A stretch of DNA of 64,000 nucleotides from Pirellulales bacterium (lineage in GTDB: Bacteria > Planctomycetota > Planctomycetia > Pirellulales > JAEUIK01). The DNA lies in the NCBI GenBank assembly GCA_019636335.1, contig JAHBXR010000015.1, forward strand, positions 1 to 64,000, read 5' to 3'. Of the stretch, positions 17,379 through 27,268 are shown in pieces. Numbering within the stretch: position 1 is the first letter of the stretch; every line of letters starts with the position of its first letter. Below the pieces are notes generated by a model. It was not told where the DNA came from, ran no database searches, and saw only the letters and a list, made by a program, of their open reading frames with translations. A program made the position numbers and the translations under genes.

Positions 17379-20300
17379 TCAAAGGGTTTCCACCACGGCG
17401 GTGTCCTCGTTTCGCGTCGGAATCACCGTTACGGTTTCGTCGTCGCCACCCGACAGGGCCGCTACCGCGGCCAGCGACGATGCGGAGATGCCGCGGCCAA
17501 ACAGTCGCGCTCGCATCTCGAAGAAGAGCGAGAAAAGTAGCGGCACCAGCAGCAGCGTGAAAAAGGTCGAAACCACCAGCCCGCCGAAGAGCACCGTGCC
17601 CATGCCGCGGTACAACTCGCTCCCCGCCCCGGGCGAGACGACCAAGGGGAACAACCCGATCAACGTCGTGAGCGTGGTAATGAAGATCGGTCGCACGCGT
17701 CCGCGCACGCTCTCGCGGACGGCATCGCGGTGATGTGCCCCGTCGCGGCGAATGTACACGAGCGTTTGATCGACGATCAGAATCGCGTTGTTCACGACCG
17801 TGCCGATGAGGATCACGAAGCCGAGCATCGTCAACGAATCGAGCCGCTGCACGGTGACCAGGTTCAACAGCCACAAGCCGAGAAAGCCCCCGACGGCCCC
17901 CATCGGCACGCTGATCATGATGACGAGCGGATACAGGAACGACTCGTACAGCCCGGCAATCAACAAGTAGGTGATGAGCAAGGCGAACAGGAGACTCCCC
18001 GACATCGCCGTGCGCATCTGGATCAGGTCGTCGGCCGTGCCCGCCACGTTCAGGTGATAGCCCGGCGGCAAACCCGCGGCGCGAATCGGATCGAGCACTT
18101 CGCGCTGGATGCGGTTCATCGCCCCTTCGAGCGCGACGCCGGTCCCCGGGCGCACCTGGATGGTGATGGCCCGCTCGCGATCGATACGGCTGATCTGCTC
18201 CGGTCCGCTCGCGAGTCGCACGTCGGCCACGTCGGCGACCGAGATCACCTCGCCCGTCGGCGTGGCGATCGGCAATTGCTCGACGTTCTGCGTCCGTTCG
18301 CTGAAGGCCGCTTGTCCGTACAGCACGAGCTCGATCTCTTTCTGCTCGTGCCAGTAGGGGCCGGCGTAAGCGCCATCGACCAGGGCATCGATCGAGTAGC
18401 CCAAATCGGATGTGCTGATGCCGCGCTGCGCGGCCTTTTCGGGACGCACGCGCACGTGCAACTCGGGGCTGCCCAGGTCGAGTCCCGGAATGGGCTGTAC
18501 CGAGGTCTCCGTCGTTTCGGCGGGCAGAATGCGCTGCACGCCCGACATGATCTCTTGCCCCAGCCCCACGAGCGTGGCCAGCTTGGGGCCGGAGATTTCG
18601 ATATCGATCGTGCGCCCCCCCGAAAGCCCACGCTCGAACAAGCTCGTCTGGCTCACCGATGTCAGCACGCCTGGCAGCTTGGCGATGGCGCGGCGCACCA
18701 AGGGCACCATTTCGCTCGCGCGCTCGGGATCGGCCGAACGAGCCGCCACGACCAGCGTGCGACCGCGCGCCGTCACCGAAAGAGTTGCCAAGGGGGGGCC
18801 CTCGAGCCTGGCCGCTTCGGCGCTATTGGGCAGCGCTTCCCAGTTCGCGCGCAGACGATCCTCGACCTGCCGGGCCAGCCCCACGAGCTGATCCACGTTG
18901 TAGCCCGGCGGAGGCTGCATGCGGCCGTAGACGAGGTTCTTGTTGCCCGCCGGCAGATACTCGGCCTCGGGCATCAAACGGTAGCTGATCCCCATGCCCA
19001 GCACGATCGACATGATCGCCACCGCCACGCGCCGCGAGCGAAATGCCAGGGGCAGGAACAGCAGCGTCGACACCACCGCGATCGTCAGCCCCAGCAGACT
19101 GGGGACCGGATAGTACCAGGGCCAATGTTCGAGCTGGACATAGCGGCTCGGCACGAGCATGATCGCTCCGGCCGCAAAGAGCAGCCACGTGACGATCATC
19201 GTGCCGTGGCTCAGGTTGCCCGACTGCAAGCGGTCGGTCGCCCACAACAGCGCCGTGGTAAAGCGCTCGCCAAGGTAGCTGAACGGCGTCATCCACCGAT
19301 CCAACACGCGCCAGAGGCGCGTCCCCAGCGAGCGATCTTCCTCGCGGTTGCGCGCCACTTCGCCATGTTGCAGAAGGTGACACGCCGCGCTCGGCACCAC
19401 GGTGAGGGTTACCAGCAGGCTGATCGCCACGCCGGCGCTGATGGCGATCGAAATATCGCGGAACAATTGTCCGGCCTCGGCCTGGATGAAAATCACCGGC
19501 AGGAAGACGGCCAGCATCGTCAGCGTGCCGGCCAGCACCGCCCCCCAGACTTCGCTCGTGCCGCGACTGGCGGCCGTGAAGGCGCTCTCGCCGCGCTGGT
19601 AGCGAACGTAAATGTTCTCGAGCACGACCGTGGCGCTATCGACCACCACGCCGACGGCAAATGCCATGCCGGCCAGGCTGATCACGTTCATCGAACGCCC
19701 CAGCAGGCGGATGACGACGAACGTACCCATCGCGCAAATTGGTATCGCCAGGCAGATGACCAGCGTCGAGCGGCCACTCCGCATGAAGACGAGCAACACC
19801 AGGGCCGTCAGCACGCTCCCCGCGACCAGGTTGTCGGTGACGAGCGACATGGCCGAGCTGATGTAGACCGTCTCGTCGTACGTTTGCACGAGTTGCAGGC
19901 CGTTGCGGCCCAGGAACCCCTCGTTGAGCGATCGCACCTCTTCGCGCACCGCGGCCATCACGTCCATCACGTTGGCGCCCTGCTTGCGCTGAACGTTGAC
20001 CGAGAGCATGTTCACGCCACGTTCGCGCCCTAGGCTGTCGGGCTTCGTGCTGGCGAGTTCGACCGTGGCCAGGTCGCGGACGTAAACGGGCGCGCCGTCG
20101 CGATAGGCCACGATCGTGTCGGCCACCTGCTGCGGATCGGAGAACAATCCCAACGTGCGCACGAGATAGCGCCGTTTCCCTTCCCACACGTCCCCCCCCG
20201 AGACATTGCGGTTCTCGCGCAGCAGTGCGTCGCGTAGCTGAGGGACCGTGATCTTGCGCGCCGCCAAACGGACGGGATCGAAGATCACGCGCAGCTCGAA

Positions 20301-20996
20301 TTCTCGCCCGCCATAGACGTCGCTCGCGGCGACGCCGTCGTGCGCGCGCTGCAGGCGCGCGGCGATGTTGTCCTCGGCGAACGTCCGCAGACGCGACGGA
20401 TCGACGTCGTGCCGGATCAGTTCCTGTACTTCCGGATGATGCTTTGCCAACTCGTACAGCATCGGCACGTGGATCGATTCTCGCGCCAGAAGCGGCGCGA
20501 GCGGTTCGGCCAAATGAGGATTCGCCTCCAGCAACGCGCGCACCTCGGCATGCGTCGGCGCGACCGGCAGCAACGAGAACCACGCGATGGGCGAGCCGTT
20601 CGCGCTGACCGTGCGCACGAAGGGCTCGTCGGCATCGTCGGGATAATCGCGGACCTGCGAGAGACGCTTGGTCACGCGGACCAGCGCGGCATCGATGTCG
20701 GTGCCGACTTCGAACTCCATCTCGACTTCCCCCTGCCCCTCCTGGCAGGTGCTGCGGAAGTCGATCATCCCTTCGACGTCCTGCAGTTGCTGCTCCTGCT
20801 TCGAGACGATCTCCTTCTCCACCTCTTCGGGGCTCGCGCCGGCCCAGCGCGTGCGCACGCTAATGACCGGTCGCGTCACCTCGGGCGTCAGTTGCACCGG
20901 GATATTCAGCATCGCCACGATGCCGAACAGGCAGACCAGCACCACGCCGACCGCGACCTTCACCGGGTTGTGAATCGAGAAGTCGGCAATCTGCAT
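17379..20996 (-). CDS. RND-family efflux pump, inner-membrane subunit
   Basis: A 1205-aa AcrB/HAE1-like proton antiporter. The N-terminus MQIADFSIHNPVKVAVGVVL starts transmembrane helix 1, followed by NIPVQLTPEVTRPVISVRTR and VEGMIDFRSTCQEG. The proton-relay helix 4 is GMAFAVGVVVDSATVVLENI, and the C-terminal half ends with the helices around LTMLGFVILIGTVVNNAIL, RRDGAHHRDAVRES and FITTLTTLIGLFPLV. Extra length over the usual 1020-1050 aa lies in the first periplasmic loop (around residues 120-200: ALLEANPHLAEPLAP) and in the linker after helix 6. It follows the periplasmic adaptor gene and a marR gene, forming an export operon; no outer-membrane TolC gene is present. Confidence 0.93.
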   Translation of the reverse strand: MQIADFSIHNPVKVAVGVVLVCLFGIVAMLNIPVQLTPEVTRPVISVRTRWAGASPEEVEKEIVSKQEQQLQDVEGMIDFRSTCQEGQGEVEMEFEVGTDIDAALVRVTKRLSQVRDYPDDADEPFVRTVSANGSPIAWFSLLPVAPTHAEVRALLEANPHLAEPLAPLLARESIHVPMLYELAKHHPEVQELIRHDVDPSRLRTFAEDNIAARLQRAHDGVAASDVYGGREFELRVIFDPVRLAARKITVPQLRDALLRENRNVSGGDVWEGKRRYLVRTLGLFSDPQQVADTIVAYRDGAPVYVRDLATVELASTKPDSLGRERGVNMLSVNVQRKQGANVMDVMAAVREEVRSLNEGFLGRNGLQLVQTYDETVYISSAMSLVTDNLVAGSVLTALVLLVFMRSGRSTLVICLAIPICAMGTFVVIRLLGRSMNVISLAGMAFAVGVVVDSATVVLENIYVRYQRGESAFTAASRGTSEVWGAVLAGTLTMLAVFLPVIFIQAEAGQLFRDISIAISAGVAISLLVTLTVVPSAACHLLQHGEVARNREEDRSLGTRLWRVLDRWMTPFSYLGERFTTALLWATDRLQSGNLSHGTMIVTWLLFAAGAIMLVPSRYVQLEHWPWYYPVPSLLGLTIAVVSTLLFLPLAFRSRRVAVAIMSIVLGMGISYRLMPEAEYLPAGNKNLVYGRMQPPPGYNVDQLVGLARQVEDRLRANWEALPNSAEAARLEGPPLATLSVTARGRTLVVAARSADPERASEMVPLVRRAIAKLPGVLTSVSQTSLFERGLSGGRTIDIEISGPKLATLVGLGQEIMSGVQRILPAETTETSVQPIPGLDLGSPELHVRVRPEKAAQRGISTSDLGYSIDALVDGAYAGPYWHEQKEIELVLYGQAAFSERTQNVEQLPIATPTGEVISVADVADVRLASGPEQISRIDRERAITIQVRPGTGVALEGAMNRIQREVLDPIRAAGLPPGYHLNVAGTADDLIQMRTAMSGSLLFALLITYLLIAGLYESFLYPLVIMISVPMGAVGGFLGLWLLNLVTVQRLDSLTMLGFVILIGTVVNNAILIVDQTLVYIRRDGAHHRDAVRESVRGRVRPIFITTLTTLIGLFPLVVSPGAGSELYRGMGTVLFGGLVVSTFFTLLLVPLLFSLFFEMRARLFGRGISASSLAAVAALSGGDDETVTVIPTRNEDTAVVETL

Positions 20997-21159
20997 GGCG
21001 GGATCGCGGAAGGCAGGCTACGGGCCGGAGGGACGCGGGGACAGGCTCACATTATAACCCCGCCGGCAGCGCAAGGGGCCGCGCCACTCCATGAAGATTC
21101 AGCGCGGCGTGGCAGGGCCGGCGAGCGGTGTCCGAGCGGTGCGGAATCTCGCGAGTCGG

Positions 21160-22521
21160 TTACTCGCCACCGACGTTCGTCGTGCGCGTCGCTGGAATCG
21201 ATTCGGTGGCCACCGCGCGCGAGGCGTCGTCCAGGTTCAAGATGGCGACTTCGTCGAACGGGCGGAGCCGTTCAACTCCCTCGGTCACCAGCAGATCGCC
21301 ACTCCGCAAGTCACCTTCCACGGCAATGTACTCGCCGCTGCTGGCGCCTTCGCGCACTGCCACGGCCCGCACCTTGTTGTCGGGGCCGACGACGTAAACC
21401 AGCGTGCCGTTCAGACTGCGGACGATGGCGTCTTTGTGGGCCAGCAGGGCCGATTGTGCCTCGCCCCGGAAGGTGATCCGCGCCACCATCCCCTCGCGCA
21501 GGCGAGGCTGATTGTTTTCGATCGTGTTCTTCATCCGCACGATGACCGGAAAGCTGCGGCTGCCAGTCAACCAGTCGGAACGCGGCACCACCTGCCGCAC
21601 GACGCCGCGCACCACTTCGCCCTTCAAGGCGTCGATGCGCGCCTCGACTTCCTGATCGAGCCGAATCTCGGCGATGTACGATTCCTCGACGTTGACCTGC
21701 ACCTCGACCTCGTCGAGATTCACGATCGTGGCGACCGGTCCGCCGAGCGGTACCCATTCTCCCAGATCGATATTCTTTTCGACGATGAAGCCCGAGAACG
21801 GCGCCACCACGTTCCGCTTTTGCATCTCGTCCTCGAGACGCAGCACTTCCTGTTGCTGCACGTCGGCGGCGGCCCGTGCGGCATCGATCTCTTCGGTGCG
21901 ATTGCCGGCCACGGTCAGGGCATGCGCCGCTTCGGCCTCGGCAAAAAGCTGCTTGGCGTTCTCGAGCTGAAACTGCGCTTCTTCGAGTTGCTGCTGGCTG
22001 ACGGCGTTTTCTGATTTCGCGCGCAGATCTTGGAGGCGGCGCAGCGCCGACTCGTTCAGATTCATCGTCGCCTCCGCCGCCAGCTTTTTGGCTTCGGCCT
22101 GCGATTTTTCTTCTGAGCGAAAACCGACCTTCGTCCGCTGATAGTCCTGCTCGCGCTGACGCAACAGGGCCCGCGCCCCCTCCAACTCGATGGCCAGCGT
22201 CACGGTGCGCAGTTCCGCCAGCAACTCTCCCTCGCGCACGAAGGCGCCGACCCGATGGGGGAACTTGATCACCTTCCCTTCGGCTGCCGCCGCCACTCGG
22301 CTGCGCTCGACGGGCATGATCGTGCCGACCGCCATCAGCTCCGGCGTCACATGGTCGGCGCGCACCGCCACGACGTTCACGTTGTTTTGTGGCGCCGTCT
22401 CCACCGCGGCCGGCGGGCCGCTGCAGCCCACCAACAGCAACAGCGCCAGCGGCAAATACCGAGGGGTTCGTGCCGAGCGGGCTGATCGAACGAGGGTGGG
22501 TAACATGCGACAGTACGTCAT
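21160..22521 (-). CDS. RND efflux membrane-fusion lipoprotein
   Basis: A 453-aa HlyD/AcrA-type periplasmic adaptor. A lipobox LLLVGCSG follows a hydrophobic stretch (residues about 22-34), so the mature protein is probably lipidated at that Cys. A biotinyl-lipoyl half-motif (VAAAAEGKVIKFPHRVGAFV) precedes a long alpha-helical hairpin (LRQREQDYQRTKVGFRSEEK to DVQQQEVLRLEDEMQKR), then the second lipoyl half (VVAPFSGFIVEKNIDLGEWV) and beta-barrel domains. Start chosen at 22521; an in-frame ATG at 22506 is possible. It partners the RND pump 163 bp downstream. Confidence 0.9.
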   Translation of the reverse strand: MTYCRMLPTLVRSARSARTPRYLPLALLLLVGCSGPPAAVETAPQNNVNVVAVRADHVTPELMAVGTIMPVERSRVAAAAEGKVIKFPHRVGAFVREGELLAELRTVTLAIELEGARALLRQREQDYQRTKVGFRSEEKSQAEAKKLAAEATMNLNESALRRLQDLRAKSENAVSQQQLEEAQFQLENAKQLFAEAEAAHALTVAGNRTEEIDAARAAADVQQQEVLRLEDEMQKRNVVAPFSGFIVEKNIDLGEWVPLGGPVATIVNLDEVEVQVNVEESYIAEIRLDQEVEARIDALKGEVVRGVVRQVVPRSDWLTGSRSFPVIVRMKNTIENNQPRLREGMVARITFRGEAQSALLAHKDAIVRSLNGTLVYVVGPDNKVRAVAVREGASSGEYIAVEGDLRSGDLLVTEGVERLRPFDEVAILNLDDASRAVATESIPATRTTNVGGE

Positions 22522-22606
22522 CGGGCGCAGGAACCAGCGCGCAACGGCCGCTGGAAGGCGGCCTGCTACGGCGCTACGGTCCCTCGTGCCGGCGTGGTCG
22601 AGCCAA

Positions 22607-23089
22607 TCAGGTCAGTGCTTCGGTGGTGACCTGCGTGGCTTCGCGTAGGTGTGGCTTCATTGAACCGAGATTTTCGCACACGGCGGCGAGCGTCTCGCGC
22701 AGTGTCTGTAACTGCTCCTGGCTCAATCCCCGCGTCGCCTTTTGGCGAATCTTCAGGCCGCAAGCGACCATCTGCGACCAGACCGGTTCTACCCGATCGG
22801 TCGTGCGGATGATCTTCTTGCGCCGGTCCGAGTCGCTGGGGGTCCGCGTGATCCAGCCGTCCCGCTCCATGCGGTCGAGCACCCCAACCAACGTGGGGGC
22901 TTCAATGCCCATCCGCGCGGCCAGCTCGCTCTGCGACATCTCCCCCGCGACGGAAATCCAGGCCAGCACCTCCCACTGACGGTAGGTGATGCCATGGGCC
23001 TGGAGCTCTTCGTTCATGGCGCACGAAAGCTCGTGCGCCGTGGCGAAGATCCAGTATCCAACACTGTTCTCAAAATCGAATTGGAGCAT
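22607..23089 (-). CDS. MarR-family regulator
   Basis: A 160-aa winged-helix repressor. The recognition helix region is SQSELAARMGIEAPTLVGVL followed by DRMERDGWITR, and the wing carries SDSDRRKKII, the DxRR pattern of MarR proteins. The ATG at 23089 (MLQFDFENSVGYW) is chosen over an upstream start at 23158 because the family begins about here. It heads the run marR - adaptor - RND pump, so it probably represses the pump and responds to a toxic ligand. Confidence 0.88.
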   Translation of the reverse strand: MLQFDFENSVGYWIFATAHELSCAMNEELQAHGITYRQWEVLAWISVAGEMSQSELAARMGIEAPTLVGVLDRMERDGWITRTPSDSDRRKKIIRTTDRVEPVWSQMVACGLKIRQKATRGLSQEQLQTLRETLAAVCENLGSMKPHLREATQVTTEALT

Positions 23090-23183
23090 CGGCTCTGCCT
23101 CGAGTGTGCTCGGGTACCCTGTTCCGAAGGTGGGGTATATTCTAGCCCACCCGAGCACCGAAACAAGTAAAACTTAAGGAGTT

Positions 23184-23195
23184 GCAAGCACTTGC
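23184..23195. promoter_or_regulatory. Candidate MarR operator
   Basis: GCAAG-CA-CTTGC is a perfect 5-bp palindrome about 95 bp upstream of the marR start, next to an AT-rich AAGTAAAACTTAAGG stretch. MarR proteins often bind such short TTGC...GCAA palindromes in their own promoters; the assignment is inference. Confidence 0.3.
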
Positions 23196-23205
23196 GGCAG
23201 GTAGA

Positions 23206-23287
23206 GAGTGGTCAGGGGTCAGTGGATAGTGGGCAGGGGGGACAGGGGAAATATGTTGGGACTACTCCCCCTATCCCCTGACCACTC
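23206..23287. repeat. 13-bp inverted repeat across a gene end
   Basis: GAGTGGTCAGGGG (23206-23218) is the exact complement of CCCCTGACCACTC (23275-23287). The right arm overlaps the last codons of the 191-aa gene to its right, and the 56 bp between contain further GGGACAGGGG/CCCCCTATCCCC complementarity. It could act as terminator for that minus-strand gene, or be a dispersed repeat that replaced its original end. Confidence 0.45.
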
Positions 23288-23846
23288 CTCGAAAGCAATG
23301 GGTAAACAGGAGTTGCCACTCCCGTTCCTGGATTGCCTGGCACAGACTTGCCGCCGGCGAGCGCCCAAGCCGGGCATGCTCGCACAGGTCGACGAAGGCG
23401 TTAGGGGCCCATTCCGTCTGCTCGCGAAGGAATTCGGCCGACCGATCGAGTCCTGGTTCTTTGGCGGCCAACTGTCGGGCATCTGCCGCCAAAGCCGGAA
23501 AAATCTCGTGCTGGCGAACGCGGCGGAACCAGTATTTGGCGTTCGAGCTGTCGGGCTCTCGGCGGTGCATGATCCCGTGCCAGTAGCTGCCCGAAGGGGT
23601 CTCGATCTCCTGGCTCAGCGCGTGCGACTCGTCGAGATAATCGTGATAGAGCCATAGGGCGGAGAGGCAACACCTCGCCATCGCCCCGTCGACGATCTTC
23701 TGTCCCGCAAACAGTTCGTCGACCGTCAGCCCCTCGAGCGACGCACGAACCGCCGAGTTCGGACGCCCAGGACCCAAATCATTGACGTGCCCAGCCGGCA
23801 AGAGCGCCGCAGCGGCCGGTCCGAAGGCCTGACGGTCGAATTCCAT
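23271..23846 (-). CDS. Conserved-looking protein of unknown function
   Basis: A 191-aa cytoplasmic protein without signal or membrane segment. The ATG at 23846 (MEFDRQAFGPAAAALLPAGH) has AAAGGTGCGGGA upstream and is preferred over an alternative at 23912. The centre is rich in aromatic and His residues (SALWLYHDYLDESHALSQEI, GSYWHGIMHRREPDSSNAKY, WFRRVRQHEIFPAL), which could make a metal or substrate pocket. I do not recognise a named family. It may be transcribed toward marR, but the hairpin at its end argues for a separate unit. Confidence 0.55.
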   Translation of the reverse strand: MEFDRQAFGPAAAALLPAGHVNDLGPGRPNSAVRASLEGLTVDELFAGQKIVDGAMARCCLSALWLYHDYLDESHALSQEIETPSGSYWHGIMHRREPDSSNAKYWFRRVRQHEIFPALAADARQLAAKEPGLDRSAEFLREQTEWAPNAFVDLCEHARLGRSPAASLCQAIQEREWQLLFTHCFRGVVRG

Positions 23847-24074
23847 GTTCCCGCACCTTTCGCGAGTGGCACTAATAGGGCGACGTCCCACATCAGGCCA
23901 GATCGCGAGCATAGCCCAGCGAGCCGGGTACTGATAAGGAGCGAAGGAGCCAGCGCCCCATCGAGTCGTCGTTAGCGTTTTGATGCCGTGATGACCTGCC
24001 GGGCGCGCCAGCTTCGGGCCGACGCACCGTCCTTGCCATCCAGAGCTCAGTAAGTAATTGGTGCCGCGAACCGA

Positions 24075-25082
24075 CTATGCTCGCACGCCCCTGTGGCGTG
24101 AACGAAGCAAGAATGGCATCGCCAGCAAGCCAGTTAGCGCCATGACCCATGTCGCTGGCTCGGGCACGTTGACGAATAGAATTGCCTTGGGGCCGAACAA
24201 TCCACCACTGCCTTTCGCGACGAACTCGCCGAGGAACGTGCCGGTAACGCCATCGTAACGGTGTACGTTGTTCACATTCCAGTTGGCTACGTAAAGATTG
24301 CCGTCAGGGCCGAATGCGATGCTGCCCGGACCTGCCAGCGTCACTTCGTCGACAAACGTGTCGATGTACTCGAACGTCGTTCCATTCAGCCGTCCGATGC
24401 CGTTCAGCAGGTAGCTGGCCGCATACAGATTGCCATCTGGTCCGAAGGTGATTCCCCACGGTTCGCTGTCACCGAACTCCTCGGCCAGCTTCTGCACGAA
24501 ATTCCCCGCTGCGTCGAAGTGATAGAGCGCACCCGAGGCATAGCCGCTGACAAACAACTGGCCCGTGGAACTGAAAGTGAAGTCGAGTGGATCGTTGAGC
24601 GAGGGCTCGGTGGCCCAGGTGCCCAGAAAAGCTCCCGTCGTGCCGTCATACTTGCGGATCGACTGCGTGCCAAAGCTGCCGGCATACAAATGGCCATCCG
24701 GACCAAAATGAATGCTGAGAGGATAGTCGATGCCGTCGGGGCCGGAGCCGACGAATTCGTCCACAAACGCCCCGGTCTGAAGGTTGTAACGCAGGATGTT
24801 GTCCGACTCGCTCCCGCTCACGTAGAGCAGGCCGTCGGGACCCACCGCCAGGCCGATCGGACGTTTCAAACCGCCACTTTCTGACGCGACCAGTTCGCCG
24901 AGAAATGCGCCCGTGGTATCGTCGTAGCGCAGTACCGAGTTGCCTCGCCAGTTTGTGATCAACAAATCGGCGCGGGCGATATCGACCATCGCACTCAATG
25001 CCAGGAACACTCCCAGGCAGATCGTCGTTTCGCCACATGGACGGCGGAACTGCTGGCCGGTCGACAAGGCTGAACTCAACAT
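24075..25082 (-). CDS. PEP-CTERM NHL/SMP-30-like beta-propeller
   Basis: A 335-aa exported protein. An N-terminal signal (ETTICLGVFLALSAMVDIAR, then ADLL) leads into about six repeats of the form GPDGxLYxxSxxxxxIxRYDxxTGAF (e.g. AVGPDGLLYVSGSESDNILR, TFGPDGNLYAASYLLNGIGR, AFGPDGNLYVANWNVNNVHR), a beta-propeller of NHL/SMP-30 type. The C-terminus VPEPATWVMALTGLLAMPFL followed by LRSRHRGVRA is a PEP-CTERM sorting signal: VPEP, hydrophobic helix, basic tail. In planctomycetes such proteins go to the cell surface or matrix. The ligand is unknown. It stands alone. Confidence 0.85.
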   Translation of the reverse strand: MLSSALSTGQQFRRPCGETTICLGVFLALSAMVDIARADLLITNWRGNSVLRYDDTTGAFLGELVASESGGLKRPIGLAVGPDGLLYVSGSESDNILRYNLQTGAFVDEFVGSGPDGIDYPLSIHFGPDGHLYAGSFGTQSIRKYDGTTGAFLGTWATEPSLNDPLDFTFSSTGQLFVSGYASGALYHFDAAGNFVQKLAEEFGDSEPWGITFGPDGNLYAASYLLNGIGRLNGTTFEYIDTFVDEVTLAGPGSIAFGPDGNLYVANWNVNNVHRYDGVTGTFLGEFVAKGSGGLFGPKAILFVNVPEPATWVMALTGLLAMPFLLRSRHRGVRA

Positions 25083-25585
25083 AGTTCGCCCCCTTTGACG
25101 TAATGAAGTCGCGGAACAAAGTAGAGAGGTAACCGTTCGCGTGACGCAACGGTCGCGATAAGGACTTGCGAACGAAAGAGAAGGGGACCGAGTTGTCAGT
25201 CGCCCACGTTCGAAGAATGGCTCAGTAGCGTTGCTCGCTGCAAGGTGCGGCAGTAAGTAGGGCCGCTCGTAGGGGTACTGTTTTTAAGGCTAACCTCATT
25301 CGAGCCTTTGGGCAATGAAACTGCCGGTCTACCAAGCCTTCGAGCCTTTTGTAGGGGGTGCGGAGAATTCGCGGAGTGGGTAGGGGGCGTGAGGCGGGAT
25401 CCCGCGGAATACCATACTGCGGAAACGCGACGAACTTACCCTCTACCGAAAACTCCAGATCTCCCCAGGCGGTTTAGTCACCACGCTGGCTACACCCTAC
25501 CTTGCCGGGAGTTCCCCACGTGGCAGAATTGGTCTAGATTAACGGGTCTATCCGCCGGCCGGTCGGCCGACGCGGGGGGAGTTCG
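25083..25585. other. Non-coding gap between divergent genes
   Basis: This 503-bp gap lies between divergently transcribed genes and holds no supported ORF. The only clear signals are GGGGGGAGTTCG directly before the ATG at 25586, a strong ribosome site, and a GC-rich palindromic patch (CCGGCCGGTCGGCCG) just upstream of it. Two partially similar TTCGAGCCTTT units lie at about 25299 and 25339. Confidence 0.5.
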
Positions 25586-27268
25586 ATGGCGAGGGATTTT
25601 GACATGGTAGACGACGTTGAGCGTGAGGAAGGATCGCCCGAGACGGAAGTGACTCAGGCCGCGGCGGCGCAGGAAGTAGACGAATCGTCATCGGCGGCAC
25701 GACGAATTCGTATTGGTTCTCAGCGCGACCAGGGAAAGCCTCAGCCCGCGTTGCCCACGCTGACGACGAGCGGCGAGACACAAGCACCGGCGCCCGCGGA
25801 GGTAGCGACAGTAGCCTCAGCCGCTCCGGCCAGCTACTCCCCGACCGATGAACCCGCGGAAGCAGCCGGCCCCGTTCCTCAGACATCCCCTGCGGAACAG
25901 GAAAAGGCAGGGGACGACGAACCCCGCACGGACAAACGTGCCTTGCGCGCGGCGGCCGCCGAGCGTCGCCGCCGCGCGAATGTCGACGAAGAGCCCATCG
26001 CACCGGCGAACAAGCGCTTCCCACCCCCGAACAAGCGCCACAATCTGCCTCCCGAACTCGAGCAAGAACTACAAGACGCCCTGGGCGATCTTGCGCTCGA
26101 CGACATCCTGACCGGCAGCACGAAAACCGCCAGCACGAGCGAGGAACTGACCAACGATACCCGGGTCAAAGGTCGCATCGTCTCGCAGCACAACGAATTC
26201 GTCTTCATCGATCTGGGCAATCGCAACGAAGGGGTCATTCCCCTCAAACAGTTCACCAAGCCGCCGGAGATCGGCGCCGAGGTCGAGGCCGTCGTGCAAC
26301 GCTTCGACGCGGAAGAGGGACTCTACGAGCTGGGCCTGGCCGGCGCCGCGGCGAATGTCGCTGATTGGTCTGACATTGCCGAAGGCATGCTCGTTGACGT
26401 GCGCGTCACTGGGCACAACAAAGGGGGCCTCGAGTGCGAGGTGAACAACCTGCGCGGCTTTATTCCCGCCGGTCAGGCCTCGCTCTATCGCATCGAGGAT
26501 CTCGGCACGCTCGTGGGAGAGCGTTTCACCTGCGTCATCACCGAGGCAAATCCCGAGCGACGCAATCTGGTCCTCAGCCGCCGCGCCGTGCTCGAGCGCG
26601 AGCAGGCCGAGAATAAGAAGAAGCTGCTCGAAGAACTCCAGCCGGGCGAAATTCGCGAAGGCGTGGTCCGCAATATCCGCGACTTCGGCGCGTTCGTCGA
26701 TCTGGGGGGCGTCGATGGCCTGCTGCACGTCGGCAAGCTCAGTTGGGCCCGCGTCAAGCATCCCAGCGATCTGCTCGAAGTGGGGCAGAAGGTCCGCGTG
26801 ATCGTCGAACGGATCGATCCCAATACGCACAAGATCAGCCTCGGCATGCGCGACCTGTTCGAGAACCCCTGGAACAAAGTTGCCGCCAAGTATCCCCCCC
26901 GCGCCACGGTCCGCGGGCGCGTGACCAAGTTGATGGAGTTCGGCGCGTTCGTCGAGCTCGAGCCGGGTATCGAGGGACTCGTCCACATCTCCGAGCTCGC
27001 CCACAAGCGGGTCTTCCGCGTCGCGGATGTCGTCAAGGAAGGAGACGAGATCGAGGCGCAGGTCATCTCCGTCGATCAGGACGCGCAGCGGATCAGCCTC
27101 TCGATCAAGGCCCTGCAGGCCCGTCCCGAGCCGATCAAGAAAGACGCCGCTGCCGAAGCCGAAGAGGCGATCAACGCCCTGCCCCCCGTCAAGAAGACCG
27201 ATCCCAACCTGCTCAAGGGGGGCCGCAAGGCATCTTCAGGCGGCGAGAAGTTCGGTCTCAAGTGGTAA
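25586..27268 (+). CDS. Multi-S1-domain RNA-binding protein (ribosomal S1-like)
   Basis: A 560-aa protein. Residues 1-170 are low-complexity, rich in Ala, Pro, Glu and Arg (e.g. [20 protein letters not shown]), probably disordered. Then four S1/OB folds follow at about 190-255 ([20 protein letters not shown]), 265-335 ([20 protein letters not shown]), 350-425 ([20 protein letters not shown]) and 440-510 ([20 protein letters not shown]). The last two match ribosomal protein S1 best, with GLVHISELA. The short C-terminus is basic. It may act as S1 in translation initiation or as a second RNA-binding factor; the long disordered N-terminus is unlike E. coli S1. A GGGGGGAG site precedes the start. 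Confidence 0.85.
   Translation: MARDFDMVDDVEREEGSPETEVTQAAAAQEVDESSSAARRIRIGSQRDQGKPQPALPTLTTSGETQAPAPAEVATVASAAPASYSPTDEPAEAAGPVPQTSPAEQEKAGDDEPRTDKRALRAAAAERRRRANVDEEPIAPANKRFPPPNKRHNLPPELEQELQDALGDLALDDILTGSTKTASTSEELTNDTRVKGRIVSQHNEFVFIDLGNRNEGVIPLKQFTKPPEIGAEVEAVVQRFDAEEGLYELGLAGAAANVADWSDIAEGMLVDVRVTGHNKGGLECEVNNLRGFIPAGQASLYRIEDLGTLVGERFTCVITEANPERRNLVLSRRAVLEREQAENKKKLLEELQPGEIREGVVRNIRDFGAFVDLGGVDGLLHVGKLSWARVKHPSDLLEVGQKVRVIVERIDPNTHKISLGMRDLFENPWNKVAAKYPPRATVRGRVTKLMEFGAFVELEPGIEGLVHISELAHKRVFRVADVVKEGDEIEAQVISVDQDAQRISLSIKALQARPEPIKKDAAAEAEEAINALPPVKKTDPNLLKGGRKASSGGEKFGLKW

Noticed and set aside
15752-17560. Long plus-strand frame opposite the alkaline phosphatase (602 codons)
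   Set aside because: It is the antisense shadow of a clear phosphatase gene; composition is Arg/Gly/His-rich with no motif.
17730-20033. Long open frame on the plus strand opposite the RND pump gene (767 codons)
   Set aside because: It lies fully inside the pump gene, is rich in His/Arg/Gln as expected from the antisense of high-GC codons, and has no domain.
25308-25610. Short frame before the S1-domain gene
   Set aside because: It overlaps the ribosome site and start of the S1 gene, has no domain and no ribosome site of its own.
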